Shown: positions 35,048 through 46,460, counted from the first letter of the stretch. The stretch: 64,000 nucleotides of DNA from Thalassobaculum fulvum (GCF_014652915.1 NZ_BMZS01000011.1:1-64000), one strand, 5' to 3'. The notes: generated by a model from the sequence alone, not told the origin. Translations and numbers: made by a program.

Positions 35048-36348
35048 CGGTCGCTCCTGATCACGCGCCTGGTCTTGCCCTCGGTCACCGGCAGGGTGCC
35101 GGGCGGCAGCACCGTGACCGCGGCGGTCGCGCCCAGCCTGGCCTTGACCGCGGCCGCCACCCGGGCGGCGAGGTCGGGGGTATCGGCGGTGCCGGATGCC
35201 CGCTCGACCTGCAGCGGCAGCCGGTCGTAGGGCGGCGGGCCGTCCAGCACGATGCGGTAGTCGCCCGAAAGCTCCGGAATCTCGCTCAGCACCGCCGCCA
35301 CCATGGTCGGAAACAGGTTCAGCCCGCGCACCACCACCATGTCGTCGCTGCGCCCGATCACCCGGAACCGGAAGCCGGTGCGCCCGCACAGGCAGGGCTC
35401 GGTCGCGTCGACCGCGATAATGTCGCCGGTGCGGAACCGCACCAGCGGCTGGCAGTCGCGCACCAGGTGGGTCAGCACCAGCTCGCCCTCGGCCCCGGCC
35501 ACCAGCGGCACCGGCACCGCGCTGTCCGGGTCGATCAGCTCGGGCCAGAGCACGTCGGCCGCCATGAAGTGCAGCCGGGTGTCGTGCTCGCACTGGGCCG
35601 CGAAGTTCGAGAACACGTCCGACACGCCGTAGTTGGCGTTGCGCGGCTCCATCCCCCAGGTGCCGCGGATCCGGTCGCGCAGCGCCGGGTCGTCGAGCCC
35701 GGCCTCGCCGCCGAACAGCCCGAGCTGCAGGCCCAGGTCGCGCGGCTTCACGCCCGGGAACCGCTCGGCCAGCACCCGTTCCAGCACCGCCGGGTAGGAC
35801 GGCGTGCAGGAGATCGCGGTGATCCCGACCTCGCGGATCGTGCGGATCAGCAGCTCGGTGCCGCCGACCCCGAACGGCACCACCAGGGCCCCGGTGGCCT
35901 CCAGCGTCATGTGGTCGGTCACGCCGCCCATCCACATCTGGTAGTTCAGGCAGTGCACCACGGTGTGGCCCGGGCCCAGCCCGGCGGCCCGGTGGCAGCG
36001 TCCGCCGACGGCCTCGGTGACCCTGCAGTCGCGGGCCGACAGCGCCAGGTTCATGGCCTGGCCGGTGGTGCCCGAGGTGCGGTGCAGGCGCACGGCGGTG
36101 TCGCGGCCGGCCGCCAGGTAGTCGCCGAACGGCGGGTGCGCGGCCTGCGACTGCCGGAGCTGGTGCTTGTCGGACAGCGGCAGCGCGGCCAGGTCGCGCA
36201 GGTCGTCGGGCGGCAGCCGGCCGGCCCACAGTCGCCGGTAGAACCCGGAACACTGCGCGACGTGGAGCGCCTGGCTGCGCCAGGCCGCCTGCTGGTGCGG
36301 CAGCAGCTCGGCGGCGCCGTGGAACTCGGCCCCTTGGATCTGCGTCAT
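35044..36348 (-). CDS. Phenylacetate-CoA ligase family protein (AMP-forming)
   Basis: Adenylate-forming ligase of 434 residues, the size of PaaK. The P-loop HRTSGTTGQAM lies at about 107-117, followed by NYQMWMGG, the GLFGGEAGL segment and the hinge region RFRVIGRSDDMVVVRGLNLFP, and the C-terminal domain ends in TEGKTRRVIR, where Lys is the expected catalytic residue. It should activate an aromatic or other carboxylic acid as CoA thioester. No ring oxygenase genes are near, so classic phenylacetate degradation is not supported. It overlaps tetR (upstream) and the hydratase gene (downstream) by four bases each. Confidence 0.87.
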   Translation of the reverse strand: MTQIQGAEFHGAAELLPHQQAAWRSQALHVAQCSGFYRRLWAGRLPPDDLRDLAALPLSDKHQLRQSQAAHPPFGDYLAAGRDTAVRLHRTSGTTGQAMNLALSARDCRVTEAVGGRCHRAAGLGPGHTVVHCLNYQMWMGGVTDHMTLEATGALVVPFGVGGTELLIRTIREVGITAISCTPSYPAVLERVLAERFPGVKPRDLGLQLGLFGGEAGLDDPALRDRIRGTWGMEPRNANYGVSDVFSNFAAQCEHDTRLHFMAADVLWPELIDPDSAVPVPLVAGAEGELVLTHLVRDCQPLVRFRTGDIIAVDATEPCLCGRTGFRFRVIGRSDDMVVVRGLNLFPTMVAAVLSEIPELSGDYRIVLDGPPPYDRLPLQVERASGTADTPDLAARVAAAVKARLGATAAVTVLPPGTLPVTEGKTRRVIRSDR

Positions 36349-37022
36349 GGCTCCATTCCCCGCTCCCAGATCAGGCTGAGCGTCCGGACCACCGCTTCCC
36401 GGTCGCGGGAGACGGCGGAAAGGGTCTGGTCGCGGCCGAACAGCAGGGCGATCAGGTACTGGTCGACCATCGCCCCGAGCGCATAGGCCCGGCGCACCAG
36501 CTCGTCGCGCGTCACGCCGTCCGGCCCGCCCTCGGCCGCCAGCCGGCGCATCCGGGCGTCGACCACGGTCGTCGCCCACTGCCGGTTCAGCGTCTCGAAC
36601 GCGTCCGCCGCTTCCGGGAAGTCGTCGAGGCGCGACACCAGGCACCGCATCAGGCCGGAGTTCCGCTCGAACAGCTCGACATAGGCCGCGGTGGTGCTGC
36701 GGACGCGGTCGCCGCCCCGGCCCCGGGCGGCCCGGCGCATGGCGTCCTGCACGAAGCCGACGAAGCGGGTCAGCGTGTCGGCCAGCAGGTGGCGGGTGTC
36801 GCGGAAGTAGACATAGAAGGTGCCATGCGCGACCTCGGCGGCGGCGCAGATGTCGGCGACCTTCAGTTCGCTCGGAGGTGCCGTCTCTAGCAGCCGGCAG
36901 GCCGCGGCCTGCAGGCGGGCCCGGGTGCGCTCCGACTTGCGGCCGGCGGCCGCGGCGTCGAGCAGAGTCCGGGCGAAGCCGAGATCCGGAGCGGCGGGAT
37001 GGACGATGGCCGGGTGCAACAT
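36345..37022 (-). CDS. TetR family transcriptional regulator
   Basis: Repressor-type regulator of 225 residues, first gene of the tetR-CoA ligase-enoyl-CoA hydratase operon. The helix-turn-helix is ELKVADICAAAEVAHGTFYVYFRD at about 53-76, preceded by the usual first helix RLQAAACRLLETA. The C-terminal ligand domain is variable. A 28-base near-perfect palindrome ends ten bases before its start and covers the -10 region of its promoter, which strongly suggests autorepression of the operon. The inducer is probably the acid or acyl-CoA handled by the operon. Confidence 0.92.
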   Translation of the reverse strand: MLHPAIVHPAAPDLGFARTLLDAAAAGRKSERTRARLQAAACRLLETAPPSELKVADICAAAEVAHGTFYVYFRDTRHLLADTLTRFVGFVQDAMRRAARGRGGDRVRSTTAAYVELFERNSGLMRCLVSRLDDFPEAADAFETLNRQWATTVVDARMRRLAAEGGPDGVTRDELVRRAYALGAMVDQYLIALLFGRDQTLSAVSRDREAVVRTLSLIWERGMEP

Positions 37023-37032
37023 GACGACTCAA

Positions 37033-37078
37033 TTTTTGAAATTGACGTCAATATCAAAAAATCTGCCCGCGATGTCAA
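37033..37078 (-). promoter_or_regulatory. Promoter and 28-bp TetR operator
   Basis: On the minus strand a perfect -35 TTGACA (37073-37078) and -10 GATATT (37050-37055) have a 17-base spacer. The palindrome 37033-37060 has arms TTTTTGA and TCAAAAA around the core ATTGACGTCAAT, with one mismatched pair. It overlaps the -10, so binding would block transcription of the tetR operon. It is AT-rich, unlike its surroundings. A role toward the divergent TerB-like gene is possible. Confidence 0.75.
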
Positions 37079-37208
37079 CGACTCCCCGCTTCCCGCCGGA
37101 GGACCTGCTTCGTCGACCGCGCCCCCCGTTGCCCGCGAACCCTCGGATCGCTATACCTCGCGTGGCTTCGGCCGACCTTCGTCCACCGACACACGGGACC
37201 CCGATCCG

Positions 37209-37613
37209 ATGATCAACCACCACGTCGCCCTGATCTACGCGATGGTCCTCGGGGCCGCGGCCGACGGGTCGCTCGCCGACTCGGAGCTCGAGACGATCCG
37301 CGACATCGTCGAGCACCTGCCGATCTTCGCGGACTTCGAGCACGGCAACCTGGCCCAGGTCGCCTCGGCCTGCACCGACCTGCTGACCGTCGAGGACGGC
37401 ATCGACGCGGTGATCGCCCAGATCAAGGAGAACCTGCCGTCCAAGCTGCGGGCGACCGCCTACGCGCTGGCCTGCGACGTGGTGGCGGCCGACGGCGAGG
37501 CGACCCAGGAGGAGCTGCGCTACCTCGAACTGCTGCGCCACGAGATCGAGGTCGACCGGCTGACCGCCGCCGCCGTCGAGCGCGGCGCCGGCGCCCGCTA
37601 CGCCCGGATCTGA
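37209..37613 (+). CDS. TerB-like tellurite resistance family protein
   Basis: All-helical protein of 134 residues with the paired TerB features: ALIYAMVLGAAADGSLADSELETIRDIVEHLP at about 7-38 and ACDVVAADGEATQEELRYLELLRHEIEVD near 87-115, each with the DG(x)E acidic loop that binds metal in TerB-like proteins. Tellurite resistance is only the family name; most such stand-alone proteins have no known function. The start is ATG 37209. It is divergent from the tetR operon, and a dehydrogenase gene follows after seven bases, so it may head an operon with the next two genes. Confidence 0.82.
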   Translation: MINHHVALIYAMVLGAAADGSLADSELETIRDIVEHLPIFADFEHGNLAQVASACTDLLTVEDGIDAVIAQIKENLPSKLRATAYALACDVVAADGEATQEELRYLELLRHEIEVDRLTAAAVERGAGARYARI

Positions 37614-37620
37614 GGCGGCG

Positions 37621-38556
37621 ATGACGGCCGGCGCGGATCCGAACGGAGTCCTGGCCGGCCGCCGCGTCGGCTTCGTCGGGCTCGGCCTGATGGGCGTGCC
37701 GATGGTTCGCCGGCTGGCCGCCGCCGGCGCCGAGCTGGCGCTGTGGACCCGCAGCATCGAGAAGGCCGAGGCCCTGGCGTCCGAGTTGCCGGGGGCCGCG
37801 GCGATGCCGTCGCCGCGCCACGTCGCCGAGGTCGCCGACACCGTGATCGTCATGGTCACTGACGCCGACGCGGTCGAGGCGGTGGTCTTCGACCCCTACG
37901 AGGACGAATGGGGCATCGCCCACGGACTGTCCGAGGACGGGCTGGTGGTCGACATGGGCACCACCGCGGTCGACCGCACCCGCGACTTCGCCGGCCGCAT
38001 CCGGATGATCGGCGGCAGCTGGGTGGACGCGCCGGTGTCCGGCGGCACGACCGCCGCCGAGGCCGGCACCCTGACCGTCATGGCCGGCGGCAGCGACCCC
38101 GACTTCGCGCGCGCCGAGCCGCTGTTCCGGGCGATGGGCCAGCGCATTACCCATGTCGGGCCGGTCGGCGCCGGGCAGATCGCCAAGACCGCCAACCAGA
38201 TGATCGTCGGGCTGACGATCGGCGCGGTCGCCGAGGCGCTGGCCCTGTCGAAGCGCGCCGGGGTCGACCCGGCGCGGGTGCGCGAGGCGATCTTCGGCGG
38301 CTTCGCGCACAGCCGGATCCTGGAGCTGCACGGCGAGCGCATGGTCACCGGCGACTTCCAGCCGCGTGCCCGGGTGACGATCCAGCGCAAGGACATGCGC
38401 GCCGCCCGCGACCTGGCCGAGCAGGTCGGGCTGGCGCTGCCGGGCCTGGCCGCCAACCTGCCGCTGTGGGAGGCGCTGGCCGAGGCCGGGCGCGGCGATC
38501 TCGACCATTCGGCGCTGGTGCTGGCGATCGATCCGGAGGAATGGGACGATGCGTGA
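37621..38556 (+). CDS. NAD(P)-dependent beta-hydroxyacid dehydrogenase (HIBADH family)
   Basis: Oxidoreductase of 311 residues. GFVGLGLMGVPMV at about 17-29 binds NAD(P); WVDAPVSGGTTAAEAGTL is the substrate motif, and GQIAKTANQMIVG contains the catalytic Lys. The alternation with family members such as tartronate semialdehyde reductase and glyoxylate reductase leaves the substrate open. It lies seven bases after the TerB-like gene and overlaps the following HAD gene by 8 bases (38549-38556). It is only moderately like the family member at 32.3 kb, so the pair is not a recent duplication. Confidence 0.9.
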   Translation: MTAGADPNGVLAGRRVGFVGLGLMGVPMVRRLAAAGAELALWTRSIEKAEALASELPGAAAMPSPRHVAEVADTVIVMVTDADAVEAVVFDPYEDEWGIAHGLSEDGLVVDMGTTAVDRTRDFAGRIRMIGGSWVDAPVSGGTTAAEAGTLTVMAGGSDPDFARAEPLFRAMGQRITHVGPVGAGQIAKTANQMIVGLTIGAVAEALALSKRAGVDPARVREAIFGGFAHSRILELHGERMVTGDFQPRARVTIQRKDMRAARDLAEQVGLALPGLAANLPLWEALAEAGRGDLDHSALVLAIDPEEWDDA

Positions 38557-39178
38557 GGTGGATGCCGTCGTCTTCGACGTCGGCCAGGTCCTGATCGAGT
38601 GGGACCCGCGGCACCTGTACCGCAAGGTGTTCACCCGCGACGACGCCACCCCGGACGAGGCCAGGGTCGAGTGGTTCCTGTCCGAGGTCTGCCACCACGA
38701 CTGGAACGTCGAGCAGGATCGCGGCCGCCGCATCGCCGACGCCGAGGCCGAGGCGCTGTCCCGGCACCCGGACATGGGCCCGGCGATCCGCTCCTACTAC
38801 GGCCGGTTCCAGGCGATGATCCCGCGCGCCATCGACGGCACGGTGCAGGTTTTGCAAACCCTCAAGGCGGCCGGCTTCCCGGTACACGGGCTGACCAATT
38901 TCGGGGCCGAGACCTTCCCGCGGACGCGCGCGCGCTTCGGCTTCCTGAACGCGTTCGACACGGTCGTGGTGTCGGGCGAGGAGGGCGTGATCAAGCCGGA
39001 TCCGCGGATCTACGAGATCCTGATCGAGCGGGCCGGGCTCGACCCGGCGCGCACCGCCTTCGTCGACGACTCCCCACGCAACATCGAGGCGGCCCGGGCG
39101 CTCGGCTTCCATGCGCACCGGTTCGAGGGGGCCGAGGGCTTCCGATCCTGGCTGCGGGATCTCGGCGCGCCGGTATAG
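38549..39178 (+). CDS. HAD family hydrolase
   Basis: Haloacid dehalogenase-superfamily phosphatase of 209 residues. Motif I is VFDVGQVLIEWD at 8-19: the nucleophile Asp10 is present, but the usual second Asp of DxD is replaced by Gly (DVG), as in the YihX/epoxide-hydrolase-like subgroup. Motif II is LTNFG, motif III the Lys of VIKPDPRIYE, and motif IV AFVDDSPRNIEAA. The cap is the small helical C1 type. Likely a sugar- or nucleotide-phosphate phosphatase. It overlaps the dehydrogenase gene by 8 bases and ends just before the convergent PAS gene. Confidence 0.88.
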   Translation: MREVDAVVFDVGQVLIEWDPRHLYRKVFTRDDATPDEARVEWFLSEVCHHDWNVEQDRGRRIADAEAEALSRHPDMGPAIRSYYGRFQAMIPRAIDGTVQVLQTLKAAGFPVHGLTNFGAETFPRTRARFGFLNAFDTVVVSGEEGVIKPDPRIYEILIERAGLDPARTAFVDDSPRNIEAARALGFHAHRFEGAEGFRSWLRDLGAPV

Positions 39179-39185
39179 CGGCTGT

Positions 39186-39761
39186 CTACAGCAGCAGGTG
39201 CGCCAGCGTCCGGATCTCGGCGTCGCCGTCCGGCAGGTAGGGCGGCTCCAGCCATCGATAGTCGGTGGTCTCGGCCCCGTCGGCGGCATGCGGATGGAAG
39301 GTGGTCGAGAACAGCAGCATCTCGACCGGCGCGCCGTCGTCGCCGGCGAGCGGCAGGATCAGGCGCCGCATAGTGACCCGCCGGCCGTCGTGGTAGCGGA
39401 CCTCGTTCTCGGAGAACAGCGGCCGCCGGGCCCGGGTGCAGTCGGCGTACAGGTCCTGCAGCAGCGCCGCATACGCCCCGCGGTTCTCGGGGTCGAGGCA
39501 GCGCCCCGTGAAGTTCTCGCCGAGCATGGCGTTCATGTGCGTGCCGATCAGCCGGTAGCGGAACCGCCGGCCGTCGTCCTCGACGTCGACCAGGCCGAGA
39601 TGCGGCAGCAGCTGCGGGATGTCGAGCGGGTCGAGATCGGCGCGCGCCGGGCAGCGGCGGTCGCCGCGGCGGTCGTCCCAGTAGCCCCAGACCGCCTCCA
39701 GGGTGGCGTCCCGGGCGGCGAGCAGCGGAAGACCCGGTCGGTTCCGCGACGTCTGAGGCAT
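39186..39761 (-). CDS. PAS domain-containing protein (PAS_5 type)
   Basis: Protein of 191 residues made mostly of one PAS-like domain. Conserved parts are ARADLDPLDIPQLLPHLGLVDVEDDG at about 39-64, RFRYRLIGTHMNAMLGENFTGR, then HDGRRVTMRRLILPLAGDDG and the VEMLLFSTTF strand. This fits the alphaproteobacterial PAS_5 family, usually lone sensors without an output domain, with ligand and partner unknown. Convergent with the HAD gene. A second member, more divergent, is at 46.6 kb. The 232 bases upstream, up to groEL, hold only the groEL terminator. Confidence 0.8.
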   Translation of the reverse strand: MPQTSRNRPGLPLLAARDATLEAVWGYWDDRRGDRRCPARADLDPLDIPQLLPHLGLVDVEDDGRRFRYRLIGTHMNAMLGENFTGRCLDPENRGAYAALLQDLYADCTRARRPLFSENEVRYHDGRRVTMRRLILPLAGDDGAPVEMLLFSTTFHPHAADGAETTDYRWLEPPYLPDGDAEIRTLAHLLL

Positions 39762-39932
39762 CGGCGCACGCTCCCCCTCGGCAAGGCCCGGCCCGCTCGG
39801 ACGGCCCTCCCCGAGGCCGCGATCGACGGGTTCTGACTCTACAATCAGACGTAGAGCGACAGGTTACCGCCGGGCTCCCCCGGCGTCGACCGTCATGTCC
39901 GGCATCGGCGGGCGCCGGAACCGGGTGCGGAA

Positions 39933-39958
39933 AGGGCCGGGGATCGCTCCCCGGCCCT
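39933..39958 (-). terminator. Terminator downstream of groEL
   Basis: Perfect 10-base stem AGGGCCGGGG/CCCCGGCCCT with a six-base loop, about 36 bases after the groEL stop; on the minus strand the stem is followed by TT. No other hairpin of this strength is nearby. Confidence 0.72.
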
Positions 39959-39993
39959 CGCCGTATTCGTAGCAGGTCGCTGGTGCGGCCGGA

Positions 39994-41634
<1,641 letters not shown>

Positions 41635-41690
41635 TTACTCCTTCGGAATGAAATTGCCCTTCGAGGAAGCGGCTCTCAGAGGCCCCTTGC

Positions 41691-42008
41691 TCAGGCGGCC
41701 TTCTTGCCGGACTTGGCGGCGCCTTCGAGCACGCCCATGATGTCCGACTCCTTCATGATCAGCAGGTCTTCGCCGCCGATCTTCACCTCGGTGCCCGACC
41801 ACTTGCCGAACAGCACCCGGTCGCCGACCTTGACGTCGAGCGCCTGGAGCTTGCCGGACTCGTCGCGAGCACCCGGACCGACGGCGAGGATCTCGCCCTC
41901 CTGCGGCTTCTCCTTGGCGGTATCCGGGATAATGATGCCGCCGGCGGTCTTCTGGTCAGCCTCGATGCGGCGAACCACGACCCGGTCGTGCAGGGGCCGA
42001 AACTTCAT
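41691..42008 (-). CDS. groES: Co-chaperonin GroES (Hsp10)
   Basis: Cap of the GroEL chamber, 105 residues. Start [16 protein letters not shown] with GGAGG eight bases upstream; the mobile loop is [20 protein letters not shown] (about 21-40), and [23 protein letters not shown] follows. First gene of groES-groEL. Regulated through a CIRCE operator and probably RpoH, as the upstream sequence shows. Confidence 0.98.
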   Translation of the reverse strand: MKFRPLHDRVVVRRIEADQKTAGGIIIPDTAKEKPQEGEILAVGPGARDESGKLQALDVKVGDRVLFGKWSGTEVKIGGEDLLIMKESDIMGVLEGAAKSGKKAA

Positions 42009-42073
42009 GACCATTCCTCCGTACACTCAGGTTGGAGACGTGTGTTGGACGACGTCGCCCGGGAGGAGCCCTG

Positions 42074-42100
42074 TTAGCACTCACCCCCGGTGAGTGCCAG
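42074..42100 (-). promoter_or_regulatory. CIRCE element (HrcA operator)
   Basis: TTAGCACTC (42074-42082), nine bases, then GAGTGCCAG (42092-42100). The left arm is exact and the right arm has two changes from GAGTGCTAA. It sits immediately after the groES -10, so HrcA would block initiation until heat shock. The rest of the 308-base gap between groES and usg (42131-42316) holds no gene that I can see. Confidence 0.92.
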
Positions 42101-42101
42101 C

Positions 42102-42130
42102 GATGTAGGGAAACGGCGCTACCGAGTCAA
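42102..42130 (-). promoter_or_regulatory. groESL promoter
   Basis: On the minus strand TTGACT (42125-42130), 17 bases, and TACATC (42102-42107). Read with flanks, CTTGAC and CCCTACAT also resemble the alphaproteobacterial RpoH (sigma-32) consensus, so both heat-shock sigma and HrcA control are plausible. Confidence 0.7.
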
Positions 42131-42316
42131 GTCGGGTGTCGGTCGATTTTCGGCGGAAATCCGCGGCGTTGCGCCGGATTGCCGGCGCCGGCCTGGCAGC
42201 AGTCTTCGTCGATTGCTGCTAACCCGCTGAAATCAAACACAAAAAATCTTGCGGGCGGCGGTCTTCTACCAGCATCCTTGCGGATATCAAGTGTTTCGGC
42301 TTCGCGAGGATCGCCC

Positions 42317-42580
42317 ATGCACGTCAGCGTTCGTGATCTGCACCGCTACCGTCTCACCACCGCGGAAATCCTCTACCGCTTCCCGGATTTCCCGGGCCTG
42401 CTGCAGAGCTACCTCTGGCAGGAGATGGACGTGGCGCCCGACTTCCCGCGGCTGACCCGGTTCCTGGACTACTGGGAGCGCAACCTGGAGGGTCGCCTGC
42501 ACTCGGTCCGCATCGCCAACGCCGAACTGGTGCGCCCCCAGGAGATCGCCTACGCCGGGCACGAGGTGAGGGTGCACTGA
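42317..42580 (+). CDS. usg: Usg family protein
   Basis: Small alphaproteobacterial protein of 87 residues, function unknown. The whole sequence fits the family: RDLHRYRLTTAEILYRFPDFPGLLQSYLWQ at about 6-35, then DVAPDFPRLTRFLDYWERNLEGRLHSVRIANAEL and the ending ELVRPQEIAYAGHEVRVH. The start is ATG 42317, with GAGG upstream. It is divergent from groES and convergent with the ferredoxin gene. The name usg comes from its location upstream of other genes, not from a known role. Confidence 0.88.
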   Translation: MHVSVRDLHRYRLTTAEILYRFPDFPGLLQSYLWQEMDVAPDFPRLTRFLDYWERNLEGRLHSVRIANAELVRPQEIAYAGHEVRVH

Positions 42581-42601
42581 GCGATGGAGCGACGGCCGGT
42601 T

Positions 42602-42639
42602 CCCGGGTCTCCCCTCGATCAAGTCGAGGGTCGCCCGGG
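42602..42639. terminator. Bidirectional terminator-like hairpin after usg
   Basis: Outer CCCGGG arms (42602 and 42634 regions) flank an inner perfect stem CCCTCGA/TCGAGGG with a five-base loop, 21 bases after the usg stop and between convergent genes. No strong T-run. Confidence 0.5.
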
Positions 42640-42687
42640 CTGACGGCATGAGGGGAGGGACAGGTCGCGCCGCGGCCCTTTCCCCGA

Positions 42688-42736
42688 CGTCATCCCGGCC
42701 CGGGTCACCGCAGGCGGTACGGAGCCGGGACCCATG
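42688..42736. repeat. Single copy of the dispersed intergenic palindrome
   Basis: Runs CGTCATCCCGG to CCGGGACCCATG with a GC-rich centre, same family as the pairs near 2.4, 18.1, 25.7 and 57.2 kb. Here only one arm of a pair is clear. It lies between convergent usg and the ferredoxin gene. Confidence 0.65.
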
Positions 42737-42766
42737 AAACGACGGGCGCCGCCGCACCGCCGGCGG

Positions 42767-44277
<1,511 letters not shown>

Positions 44278-45615
44278 TCACCGAACGGCACCCGCGACCA
44301 CGCCCAGCACCGCGGCACCGGCCAGCACCGCCGGCATCGGCAGCTTCAGGCGCAGCAGGGCGATCGCCGCCAGCAGGCTGAGCCCGACGGCCGCCGGGTC
44401 GACGCTGCTCCAGTCCGGGACGAACAGCCGCAGCGGGCCGGCCCGGGTCTCCGCGACCGCCGCGAAGAACAGGTGCAGGGCGAACCAGACGCCGAGGTTC
44501 AGCACCACCCCGACCACGGCGGCGGTGATCGCCGACAGGGCGGCGTCGAGCGCCCGGTTGCCGCGCAGCCGCTCGATGAACGGGGCGCCGAGGAAGATCC
44601 ACAGGAAGCACGGCACGAAGGTGACCCACAGGGTCAGCGCCGCGCCGGCCGCCCCGGCGCTCCAGGGGTCGAGCGGCCCGGGAGCCCGCCAGGCCGCCAG
44701 GAACCCGACGAACTGGCCGACCAGGATCAGCGGCCCCGGTGTGGTCTCGGCCAGGCCGAGCCCGTCCAGCATCTCGCCGGGGGCCAGCCAGCCGTAGGTC
44801 TCCACCGCCTGCTGCGCGATGTAGCCGAGCACCGCATAGGCGCCGCCGAAGGTGACGACCGCCATCTTGCTGAAGAACAGCGCGATCCGGGCGAACGCGT
44901 CGTCGGGCCCGACCGCCAGCAGCAGCGCCAGCACCGGCGCCGCCCACAGCGCCAGGCAGACCGCCGCCGCCGCGAACGCGCCGCGCGCGCTGCCCGGTGG
45001 CCGCTCGTCGACGGCGGCCCCCGCGGGGCCGTGCCCGGAGCCGCCGGTTAGCAGACCCGGGCGCAGCCGGTGCAGCAGCCAGCCGGTCGCCGCCGCCGCC
45101 AGCACGATCAGCGGGAACGGAACCGCGAGCAGGAAGATCGCGACGAAGGCGGCGGCCGCCACCGCGACCGCGGCGCGCGACCTGAGCGCCCGCCGGCCGA
45201 TCCGCAGCACCGCCTCGACGACGACGACCAGGACCGCCGCCTTGATGCCGAAGAACGCCGCCGCCACCGGGGCGAGGTCGGCATAGCCGGCGTACAGCGT
45301 CGCCAGCGCCAGCATCACCAGCGCTCCCGGCACGATGAACAGCAGGCCGGCGACCACGCCGCCGCGGATGCCGTGCAGCAGCCAGCCGACATAGGTGGCG
45401 AGCTGCTGGGCTTCCGGGCCGGGCAGCAGCATGCAGTAGTTGAGGGCGTGCAGGAACCGGGCCTCGTCGACCCAGCGCTTCTCCTCGACCAGCACCCGGT
45501 GCATCAGGGCGATCTGCCCGGCCGGCCCGCCGAAGCTCAGCAGGCCGATCCGCAGCCAGGTCCGGGTCGCCTCGGCGAACCCGACGGCCGGCACTTCCCG
45601 GGCGACGGCGCTCAT
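44278..45615 (-). CDS. chrA: Chromate efflux transporter ChrA
   Basis: Inner-membrane CHR transporter of 445 residues, long-chain type with two homologous halves. The first half begins LLSFGGPAGQIALMHRVLVEEKRWVDEARFLHALNYCMLLPGPEAQQLATYVGW, the second has FSKMAVVTFGGAYAVLGYIAQQAVETYGWLAPGEMLDGLGLAETTPGPLILV; the paired FGG and PGP motifs are diagnostic. It expels chromate in exchange for or with protons or sulfate. ATG 45615 overlaps the stop of the upstream rhodanese/ChrB gene by four bases. Confidence 0.93.
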   Translation of the reverse strand: MSAVAREVPAVGFAEATRTWLRIGLLSFGGPAGQIALMHRVLVEEKRWVDEARFLHALNYCMLLPGPEAQQLATYVGWLLHGIRGGVVAGLLFIVPGALVMLALATLYAGYADLAPVAAAFFGIKAAVLVVVVEAVLRIGRRALRSRAAVAVAAAAFVAIFLLAVPFPLIVLAAAATGWLLHRLRPGLLTGGSGHGPAGAAVDERPPGSARGAFAAAAVCLALWAAPVLALLLAVGPDDAFARIALFFSKMAVVTFGGAYAVLGYIAQQAVETYGWLAPGEMLDGLGLAETTPGPLILVGQFVGFLAAWRAPGPLDPWSAGAAGAALTLWVTFVPCFLWIFLGAPFIERLRGNRALDAALSAITAAVVGVVLNLGVWFALHLFFAAVAETRAGPLRLFVPDWSSVDPAAVGLSLLAAIALLRLKLPMPAVLAGAAVLGVVAGAVR

Positions 45616-46460
45616 CGCACCGCCCCCGCCGCCCGGGCTGCCGTCCTGGCCGCCGGCCAGTTGTGGGTCTCGTCCGCCGCGAACCGCGCCCAGGCGTACA
45701 GCGCGTCGTACAGCCGCAGGCCCCAGCCCAGGGCCTCCTGGTCGTCGGCGGTGGCGGCCGACACGCCGAGCGACAGGGCGAGCAGCCCGGCCGCCTCCGG
45801 CGCCAGTTCGAGCCGGGCGGTATCGGCGCCGCGCACGATGTCGGCGAGGCGCAGCAGCGCCGGGTCGGCGGCGCCGTAGGCGGCGATCAGGGTGTCGAAG
45901 CTGCAGGTCTCTCCGATGTGGGTGAGCTCGACGTCCGGCACGTCGAACGGCACCGCATGCAGTTCGACCGCCGCGTCGCGCACCCATTCGGCCCCGACGT
46001 AGTGGATCTCGGCCCGGCGGTCGACGAACCGGCGGATGAACCAGGGGCAGGCGATGCGGTCGATCTTCGGCCGCTCGCGCGTCACCCAGCGGCTCGGCCG
46101 TTCCGACGCCGGGTCGCACCAGTCCGGGCGCCGGGCCACCAGCGGGCCGCCGGCGGCCCGCCAGCCGTCGATGCCGCCGGCGAGATAGCGCGCGTTCACG
46201 CCGGCCAGATGCAGCCGGCTGGCCGCCGTCTGGCTGACCTGGTGCCCGTGCACGCAGTAGACGACCACCGGCATGCCGGCCGGCGCCTCGGCGCGCCAGG
46301 CGTCGACCGCCTGGTGGTCGCGCCAGACCGCGGCCGGCAGCACGCGGTCGTCGGCGTCGTAGGCCGGGCGCCGGCGCACGTCGACGATCACCGGGGCGTC
46401 GGCCCCGCCGATCAGGCGGATGAGGTCTGCGGGGGATATCGCGAGTGTGGACGAGCCCAT
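45612..46460 (-). CDS. chrB: Rhodanese-ChrB fusion, chromate resistance protein
   Basis: Two-domain protein of 282 residues. Residues about 6-110 form a rhodanese domain with the active loop VVVYCVHGHQ, Cys69 being the sulfur-carrying residue. Residues about 125-275 match the C-terminal domain of ChrB (WVTRERPKIDRIACPWFIRRFVDRRAEIHYV, then HIGETCSFDTL and ETHNWPAAR). In this form the N-terminal DNA-binding part of classic ChrB regulators is replaced by rhodanese, so a role in detoxification is likelier than repression. Operon with chrA, overlapping by four bases. Confidence 0.88.
   Translation of the reverse strand: MGSSTLAISPADLIRLIGGADAPVIVDVRRRPAYDADDRVLPAAVWRDHQAVDAWRAEAPAGMPVVVYCVHGHQVSQTAASRLHLAGVNARYLAGGIDGWRAAGGPLVARRPDWCDPASERPSRWVTRERPKIDRIACPWFIRRFVDRRAEIHYVGAEWVRDAAVELHAVPFDVPDVELTHIGETCSFDTLIAAYGAADPALLRLADIVRGADTARLELAPEAAGLLALSLGVSAATADDQEALGWGLRLYDALYAWARFAADETHNWPAARTAARAAGAVR

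Noticed and set aside
34286-36348. Phenylacetate degradation operon
   Set aside because: The ligase resembles PaaK but no ring epoxidase, isomerase or thiolase genes follow, so the pathway name was not used.
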